Assembly (NCBI GenBank): GCA_945890905.1
Contig: CAMDDI010000198.1
Location: 1 to 6,114, forward strand
DNA length: 6,114 nucleotides
Reading direction: 5' to 3'
Source of the DNA: Bacteriovorax stolpii
Lineage (GTDB): Bacteria; Bdellovibrionota; Bacteriovoracia; Bacteriovoracales; Bacteriovoracaceae
Shown: positions 1 to 3,973 of the stretch, in pieces
How positions within the stretch are numbered: position 1 is the stretch's first letter
How the letters are laid out: the number at the start of each line of letters is the position of its first letter
Made by a program: the position numbers and the translations under genes
Notes under the pieces: model-generated
Told to the model about the DNA's origin: nothing
The model's input: the letters and a program-made list of their open reading frames with translations, nothing else
The model's database searches: none

Positions 1-9
1 CTTTAGCCC

Positions 10-789
10 ATGAAATTTGCTTTCGTTTTTTTATTCATTTCAGCTCAATTGACGCTGGCCTCTGAAGAGATGGGTGCTTACCGAGACCCAACAATGTCCT
101 TTGAATTTTATCAAAATCAAATGACGCAAATCATGACTCAAAGTCGTGATGAAGATAATGTTCTCTCTACCGCACGTCTCTATACTCCTGAGTCAGTCCC
201 AGAAACCACGCGTTGGGGATCAATTAAACTTTTAAATGCACGCTTCCAAAAAGTTAGAGATGAGAGACTCCTCATTTGGAAAAATCATCCAGATTTTATC
301 CGCAGAATTACTTGGCTCTACCCCAAAGATGGCTGCTTCGCTCGGGCCGCCGTGGCCAATGCTTTTTTTTACCATCAGGACAAAGTTCCTGTTCCAGGAA
401 AAGCCTTTGTCTTTGGATCTCTAAAAGTAAAAACCCCCTTTAATAAAAATGGAATTGCCACATGGTGGTTTCATGTGGCCCCGATTGTTCAAGTGGCAGG
501 AGTAAAATATATCTTGGATCCCTCTATTGAATCGTCCCGACCCCTGACACTGCATGAATGGCTTTTGCGCATGGGTAATCCATCTCAATTTAAATTGGCC
601 ATTTGTGGTTCAGGAGCATTTGCTCCCAGTGATAGTTGTCATTATAAAACTGATGGTATTGAAGCTCGCGGATATGCTGCAGAGGCAAAGTATTTGCCTC
701 TTGAATGGAATAACTTAATTAGTCTTGGAAGAAGCCCAACCAATGATCTAGGTGTAAAGCCACCTTGGCTTCAACCATCATCTCTATAA
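10..789 (+). CDS. Secreted protein-glutaminase (protein-glutamine deamidase)-like protein
   Basis: This 259-residue protein starts with a type I signal peptide (MKFAFVFLFISAQLTLA, cleavage likely after Ala17), so the product should be exported. Residues 107-180 carry the ordered motifs of bacterial protein-glutaminase, the enzyme that deamidates side-chain glutamine in folded proteins: DGCFARA with the nucleophile Cys109, FVFGSLK (133-139), WWFHVAPIV with His155, and YILDPSIESSRPLT with Asp170. Cys109-His155-Asp170 would be the catalytic triad. Cys199 and Cys210 could form a disulfide. Residues 18 to about 95 have no motif I recognise and may be an inhibitory pro-region, as in the Chryseobacterium enzyme. 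Only 9 nt precede the ATG and they show no Shine-Dalgarno. The 3' end overlaps the convergent DUF2461 gene by 19 bp. The family assignment rests on motif recall. The substrate is unknown, and a related papain-like transglutaminase or peptidase activity is possible. Confidence 0.8.
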   Translation: MKFAFVFLFISAQLTLASEEMGAYRDPTMSFEFYQNQMTQIMTQSRDEDNVLSTARLYTPESVPETTRWGSIKLLNARFQKVRDERLLIWKNHPDFIRRITWLYPKDGCFARAAVANAFFYHQDKVPVPGKAFVFGSLKVKTPFNKNGIATWWFHVAPIVQVAGVKYILDPSIESSRPLTLHEWLLRMGNPSQFKLAICGSGAFAPSDSCHYKTDGIEARGYAAEAKYLPLEWNNLISLGRSPTNDLGVKPPWLQPSSL

Positions 790-1487
790 GTAAATTTTGC
801 TCTGTCCTGGTAAGTCCCCACTTTATCTCTGATCCAGATAAAAAACGGCATGGCCGCTTCTAAATCTTTCACTACTTCCTGCATAAAATTTTTCTGCATC
901 ATTTGGGTCCGAGTGTAATGCTTACTGAGGAAAAATTGCTTATGCTTGAGATACTTGGCGTAAGGCCTGGTCTCATCATACTCTTTAGGAAACCGAGTAT
1001 AGAGATCCCCCGAAAGTGCTCCCCATCTTTTTTTGAGCTTAGGATTTTTCATGATCTTATCAAAGTGCTCAAAGTTATCCACAATACTTCGGCGCATTTT
1101 TTTCATCTGTCGGCTTGAAGTCATATAAATGCCTAGACCCATTAAGTTCCCATCCTTATTCCCACTTATCTGAAAATAAATACCGGGATTCCACTCAAAG
1201 CGCGAGGTGGCCTTCTCGGCCAAGAAAAAAGATGAGTCTTGCTTCACTAGCGGACTATCTGGAGTGACTTTATTTTTATTTCGTAAAGGACGGGTAACTT
1301 TCTTGGGAGAGATTTCAATTTTTGGCAAATCATCTGCAAACTTTTCCCAAATTTTAACAGCGATCTCTCCCATGGGCTTTTTTACGCCATCAAGATAGAG
1401 AGTTTCATTTTTATCGAACCACACTTTTTTGTTGGGATTTTTTTTAGCGAGATCAAAATAACGAAAGGTATCTTTTGAAAAAGGCAT
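771..1487 (-). CDS. DUF2461 family protein
   Basis: This 238-residue protein has no signal peptide or membrane segment, so it is probably cytoplasmic. It resembles the DUF2461 (TIGR02453-like) family, whose biochemical role is unknown. The N-terminal part NPNKKVWFDKNETLY (17-31) corresponds to the family's NN..WF..nk..Y element. Residues 65-90 (TRPLRNKNKV... to SFFLA) sit where family members have a conserved Arg/Asp/Lys-rich stretch. WNPGIYFQIS followed by GLGIYMTSSRQMKKMRRSI (99-134) matches the G.Y..l plus G.G.Y.p....l..iR core. RPYAKYLKHKQFFLSKHY (174-191) matches the C-terminal Lk.k.f element. The length is normal for the family. The start is supported by the strong Shine-Dalgarno AGGAGA 5 nt upstream. 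That site overlaps the stop codon of the HTH regulator, so the two genes are very likely co-transcribed and translationally linked. The stop lies inside the convergent deamidase gene. Confidence 0.75.
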   Translation of the reverse strand: MPFSKDTFRYFDLAKKNPNKKVWFDKNETLYLDGVKKPMGEIAVKIWEKFADDLPKIEISPKKVTRPLRNKNKVTPDSPLVKQDSSFFLAEKATSRFEWNPGIYFQISGNKDGNLMGLGIYMTSSRQMKKMRRSIVDNFEHFDKIMKNPKLKKRWGALSGDLYTRFPKEYDETRPYAKYLKHKQFFLSKHYTRTQMMQKNFMQEVVKDLEAAMPFFIWIRDKVGTYQDRAKFTYRDDG

Positions 1488-1492
1488 ATGAT

Positions 1493-1498
1493 TCTCCT
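1493..1498 (-). promoter_or_regulatory. Shine-Dalgarno of the DUF2461 gene
   Basis: AGGAGA on the minus strand lies 5 nt before the ATG at 1487 and overlaps the TAG stop of the upstream HTH gene (1497-1499). Terminating ribosomes could re-initiate here. It fixes the DUF2461 start codon. Confidence 0.8.
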
Positions 1499-1754
1499 AG
1501 CGACACTTAAAGAACGCCGCAATCTTGCGGCAAAACTTTTCTTTTTCAGGATTTTCTTCCAAAGCAAAGAGCTCATCCATAGGGGTATTCAATGCATGGG
1601 AGAGCTTCAGAGCAAGTTCCACTGAAGGATTTTTACATCCTGATTCAATAGAAATAATAGTCTGACGGGAGCAGCCAATCATTTGCGCTAGTTGTTCTTG
1701 AGAAATATCACCTTTAAGCTGTCTTAAAAATTTTATCCGGTTAGTTAAATTCAT
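1497..1754 (-). CDS. XRE/Cro-CI-type HTH transcriptional regulator
   Basis: This small DNA-binding regulator has 85 residues from the ATG at 1754. NRIKFLRQLKGDISQEQLAQ opens a classic XRE domain. Helix 2 is SQEQLAQMIG (18-27), the recognition helix is around SRQTIISIESG (29-39), then comes NPSVELALKLSHALN and the DELFALEE end typical of YgzD-like short regulators. A short basic tail with two Cys (FCRKIAAFFKCR) follows, and there is no separate ligand domain. An in-frame GTG at 1763 would add Met-Ser-Asn. I prefer the ATG because the GTG lies inside the proposed -10 hexamer and neither start has a Shine-Dalgarno. The gene leads an operon with DUF2461 and is divergent from the ABC transporter operon. 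Two palindromic sites fill the shared upstream region, so it probably binds them and controls both directions. Its targets are inferred from position only. Confidence 0.88.
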   Translation of the reverse strand: MNLTNRIKFLRQLKGDISQEQLAQMIGCSRQTIISIESGCKNPSVELALKLSHALNTPMDELFALEENPEKEKFCRKIAAFFKCR

Positions 1755-1761
1755 ATTGGAC

Positions 1762-1790
1762 ACTGTAAACTAAACTTTACATAATGTAAA
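1762..1790 (-). promoter_or_regulatory. Candidate promoter of the HTH-DUF2461 operon
   Basis: Read on the minus strand, TTTACA (1790-1785) would be the -35 element, followed by a 17-bp spacer and TACAGT (1767-1762) as the -10. Matches to the sigma-70 consensus are 5/6 and 4/6. The -10 ends 7 nt before the ATG at 1754, so transcription would begin at or next to the start codon, giving a leaderless mRNA. The -35 lies in the first half of one palindromic site and the -10 at the edge of the other, so a repressor bound there would block it. Confidence 0.5.
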
Positions 1791-1802
1791 CTAAACTTTA
1801 CA
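1764..1802. promoter_or_regulatory. Tandem palindromic operator in the divergent control region
   Basis: Two identical 18-bp copies of TGTAAACTAAACTTTACA lie at 1764-1781 and 1785-1802, 21 bp apart start to start (two helical turns), separated by TAA. Each copy is an inverted repeat, TGTAAA-N6-TTTACA. The junction forms a further palindrome, TTTACAT-A-ATGTAAA (1776-1790). The region therefore holds four half-sites in alternating orientation. It sits between the HTH gene and the ABC transporter and overlaps both candidate promoters. The likely ligand is the adjacent XRE regulator, binding as two dimers on the same face of the helix. Binding is inferred; the repeat structure is directly visible. 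Confidence 0.8.
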
Positions 1803-1804
1803 CT
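1776..1804 (+). promoter_or_regulatory. Candidate promoter of the ABC transporter operon (leaderless reading)
   Basis: TTTACA (1776-1781), a 17-bp spacer and TACACT (1799-1804) match the sigma-70 consensus 5/6 and 4/6. The -10 ends 7 nt before the ATG at 1812. This mirrors the minus-strand promoter exactly and would give a leaderless mRNA. A competing plus-strand promoter is TGGACA (1757-1762), 17 bp, then CATAAT (1780-1785), with 5/6 and 5/6 matches. It would give a leader of about 20 nt, but that leader has no Shine-Dalgarno. Either promoter is covered by the tandem operator. Confidence 0.45.
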
Positions 1805-1811
1805 GCCCTTC

Positions 1812-3548
1812 ATGAGCATTTATCAAAGACTTTTGCGACTCTCCCGTGAAGAATGGCCACTTTTAGGACGAGGATTATTATTTCTCGCTATTTCAAGTGC
1901 CGCCCTTCTGGCCTATCCCCACTCAATAAAAAAAATTATTGATGATGCCATCGTCAATAAGAGTTATACCGATCTCAATCAAGCGGCAATGTTGGCCTTA
2001 ATCGTATTTGTCATCCAATCTGTGACATCGGCCCTGCGCTACTATTACTTTACACTTGCCGGGGAAAAAACAGTCAAGCGGCTGCGGGCCAAACTCTTTA
2101 AACAAATTCTGGGACAAAATATAAGTTTTTTTGATCAACAAAAAACCGGGGAGCTTTTAGGACGACTCTCAAGTGATACGGCAGTCTTGCAAAATGCACT
2201 GAGTGTTAATATCTCTATGCTGTTGCGAAGCTTTGTTCAGGCCACTGGTGGTGTGGTTATGCTCTTTATGACGTCAGCGAAACTCACAATCTTTATTTTA
2301 CTCATTATTCCACCTCTGGGAATTATCGCGGCCCGCTTTGGTAAAAAAGTAAAGGCCATTTCAAAAAGTGCTCAGGATTCTTTGGCCACCTCCTCTGGTG
2401 TGGCCGAAGAAGGAATGGGAAGTGTGCGTACGGTAAAATCCTTTGCTCAAGAAAACTATGAACATTCTCGCTACGATCAGCGGCTTGAAAATTCATTTTT
2501 GCTTTCAAAAAATAAAATCAAAGTGGTTGCAAATTTTACCAATCTTGTGACGATGCTGGGTCTTGTGAGTGTGGTGTTCATCGTGTGGTATGGTGGCAGA
2601 TTAGTGATTCAAGGTGATATGACTGTGGGAACACTCACCTCTTTTCTTCTTTATGTTATCACTGTGGCCTTCTCTGTAGGTATGCTCGGAAGTTTGTGGA
2701 CTGACTTTATGTCAGCGGTGGGGGCCAGTGGCAGAATTTTTGAACTCTTAGATAGGCCCGTTGAAGAGATGACCTCAGGCCTTGACAAAATTGCCGAAGG
2801 TAAAATTGAATTTAAACAGGTAACTTTTTCCTATCCTACCCGCCCTGAATTTTTGGTTCTTAAAGATTTGAGCTTTACGATTTTACCTCATGAAACCGTG
2901 GCCATTGTCGGCCCCTCTGGCACTGGAAAATCCACCATTGTTCAGCTGATCCTGCGCTTTTATGAATTAACTTCCGGGAGCATATTTTTTGATGGGAAAG
3001 ATTCAAAAGAGTATTCACTCAAAACAGTCCGTGAATCCATAGGCCTTGTTTCTCAAGAACCAGTTTTAGTGAGTGAATCTATTTTAGAAAATATCCGCTA
3101 CGGAAAACCCGGTGCGACTGATGAAGAAGTTTATGAAGTATCTAAAATGGCCTTTGCTCATGATTTTATCGAAAAATTTCCTCTCGGCTATCAGACTCTT
3201 GTGGGTGAAAGGGGAATTCAACTCTCTGGCGGACAAAAGCAGCGAGTGGCCATTGCCCGTGCTTTGCTTAAAAATCCTAAAATTTTAATATTGGATGAAG
3301 CCACAAGTGCTCTGGATTCAGAGAGTGAGCATTTAGTTCAAAAAGCCTTAGATGAGCAAATGGGCAAGCGTGCCACTCTCATTATCGCCCATAGGCTCTC
3401 AACAGTGAAGCGTGCCGACCGGATCATTGTTCTCAATGAGGGACAGGTCGTGCAGTCAGGAACTCATCAAGAACTCTATAAAAACCAAAGTGGTCTTTAT
3501 CATAAATTAGTGAATAAGCAATTTGAACAAACCAAGGAGCTCTCATGA
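1812..3548 (+). CDS. ABC half-transporter, ABCB/MsbA-type exporter (TMD-NBD fusion)
   Basis: This 578-residue inner-membrane ATP-driven exporter should work as a homodimer. The N-terminal type IV exporter membrane domain has six hydrophobic helices at roughly 18-36, 58-78, 136-154, 158-176, 243-262 and 273-297. It includes the ABCB-typical stretch KTGELLGRLSSDTAVLQNAL (111-130). The nucleotide-binding domain is intact: A-loop Tyr341, Walker A GPSGTGKST (367-375), Q-loop Gln415, signature LSGGQ (471-475), Walker B ILILDE with catalytic Glu496, D-loop SALD (499-502) and H-loop His527. Length is standard for MsbA and ABCB half-transporters, and the membrane-domain wording recalls mitochondrial ABCB proteins. 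The substrate cannot be read from the sequence; lipids, drugs, peptides or glutathione-linked compounds are all possible. No Shine-Dalgarno precedes the ATG. Its stop overlaps the start of the glutaredoxin-like gene by 4 bp. Expression is probably controlled through the tandem operator just upstream. Confidence 0.95.
   Translation: MSIYQRLLRLSREEWPLLGRGLLFLAISSAALLAYPHSIKKIIDDAIVNKSYTDLNQAAMLALIVFVIQSVTSALRYYYFTLAGEKTVKRLRAKLFKQILGQNISFFDQQKTGELLGRLSSDTAVLQNALSVNISMLLRSFVQATGGVVMLFMTSAKLTIFILLIIPPLGIIAARFGKKVKAISKSAQDSLATSSGVAEEGMGSVRTVKSFAQENYEHSRYDQRLENSFLLSKNKIKVVANFTNLVTMLGLVSVVFIVWYGGRLVIQGDMTVGTLTSFLLYVITVAFSVGMLGSLWTDFMSAVGASGRIFELLDRPVEEMTSGLDKIAEGKIEFKQVTFSYPTRPEFLVLKDLSFTILPHETVAIVGPSGTGKSTIVQLILRFYELTSGSIFFDGKDSKEYSLKTVRESIGLVSQEPVLVSESILENIRYGKPGATDEEVYEVSKMAFAHDFIEKFPLGYQTLVGERGIQLSGGQKQRVAIARALLKNPKILILDEATSALDSESEHLVQKALDEQMGKRATLIIAHRLSTVKRADRIIVLNEGQVVQSGTHQELYKNQSGLYHKLVNKQFEQTKELS
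3534..3539 (+). promoter_or_regulatory. Shine-Dalgarno of the glutaredoxin-like gene
   Basis: AAGGAG lies 5 nt before the ATG at 3545, inside the last codons of the ABC transporter gene. With the ATGA stop/start overlap it supports coupled translation and fixes this start. Confidence 0.8.
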
Positions 3549-3898
3549 GTCGCAATGTTTTAAGTAATGAAAATGTGTCTCCAGACGCGGCTTCATTTAT
3601 CGCTGGCTATCATCAAGAAACCGTCAAAGAGGTCTCAAGTGCAGTAGCAACTCATAAAGTCGTTGTCATCGGTATGGCCCAGAACCCATTTGTTAAGAAG
3701 GCCAAGAGTGCTTTAAATGGTGCCGGTGTTGAATTTAAGTACCTTGAGTACGGAGGCTATTTCTCGAGCTGGAAGCCTAGACTTGCGATCAAGCTCTGGA
3801 GTGGTTGGCCTACTTATCCTCAAGTTTTTGTGAATGGAAAACTGATTGGAGGATTTAAGGAAACTGCGGCCCTTCTTCAATCTGGATCTTTGAAGTAA
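3545..3898 (+). CDS. Cysteine-free glutaredoxin-like protein
   Basis: This 117-residue cytoplasmic protein has a glutaredoxin-fold pattern. It has an N-terminal helix (about 14-35), a beta strand KVVVIGM (38-44), the active-site loop plus helix NPFVKKAKSAL (47-57), VEFKYLEYG (62-70), then WPTYPQVFVNGKLIGGF with the cis-Pro position Pro92 and Gly102-Gly103, and a closing LLQSGSL. The WPTxPQ and GG...GSL ends resemble monothiol CGFS-type glutaredoxins, which bind glutathione and Fe-S clusters. The oddity is that the protein contains no Cys. The CPYC/CGFS site reads NPFV (47-50), so it cannot do disulfide exchange or ligate a cluster through its own thiol. A role as a glutathione-binding or structural partner is possible. 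The ATGA overlap and strong Shine-Dalgarno tie its translation to the ABC transporter, suggesting a shared process. It ends just before a hairpin. Confidence 0.82.
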   Translation: MSRNVLSNENVSPDAASFIAGYHQETVKEVSSAVATHKVVVIGMAQNPFVKKAKSALNGAGVEFKYLEYGGYFSSWKPRLAIKLWSGWPTYPQVFVNGKLIGGFKETAALLQSGSLK

Positions 3899-3904
3899 CT
3901 TTGT

Positions 3905-3930
3905 TGCGGGTGATGAGAAAATCACCCGCA
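3905..3930. terminator. Hairpin between convergent genes, possible bidirectional terminator
   Basis: The arms TGCGGGTGAT (3905-3914) and ATCACCCGCA (3921-3930) form a perfect 10-bp stem with the 6-nt loop GAGAAA. It starts 7 nt after the glutaredoxin-like stop and lies downstream of the convergent 703-residue gene as well. Neither side has a clean T-run: the plus strand continues TCAAAATTCTATTT and the minus strand ACAAAGTT. Intrinsic termination may therefore be weak, or the hairpin may mainly protect 3' ends. Confidence 0.55.
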
Positions 3931-3973
3931 TCAAAATTCTATTTCGAATCCCAGGCCCGCAGAAAGTGAAAAA

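Noticed and set aside
757..771. AAGCCA-CCT-TGGCTT hairpin near the end of the deamidase gene as a terminator
   Set aside because: Only a 6-bp stem with a 3-nt loop, inside coding sequence on the plus strand, with no T-run after it in either direction.
903..1398. Short plus-strand reading frames (903-1118, 1207-1398) opposite DUF2461
   Set aside because: No ribosome site, no recognisable domain, and they lie antisense to a well-supported gene.
1516..1531. GCCGCAA-TC-TTGCGGC palindrome near the 3' end of the HTH gene as an attenuator before DUF2461
   Set aside because: It lies within codons of the HTH gene, has a 2-nt loop and is followed on the minus strand by GTTCTTTAAG rather than a T-run. 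Chance and codon constraint explain it.
1382..1576. 64-residue minus-strand frame spanning the HTH/DUF2461 junction
   Set aside because: It overlaps both real genes in another frame, is of low-complexity Lys-rich composition and has no ribosome site.
2323..2508. Minus-strand reading frame inside the ABC transporter
   Set aside because: Antisense to a strongly supported gene, with no motif and no ribosome site.
3713..3934. Minus-strand reading frame opposite the glutaredoxin-like gene
   Set aside because: It runs through the hairpin, has no motif, and the plus-strand protein has clear family features.
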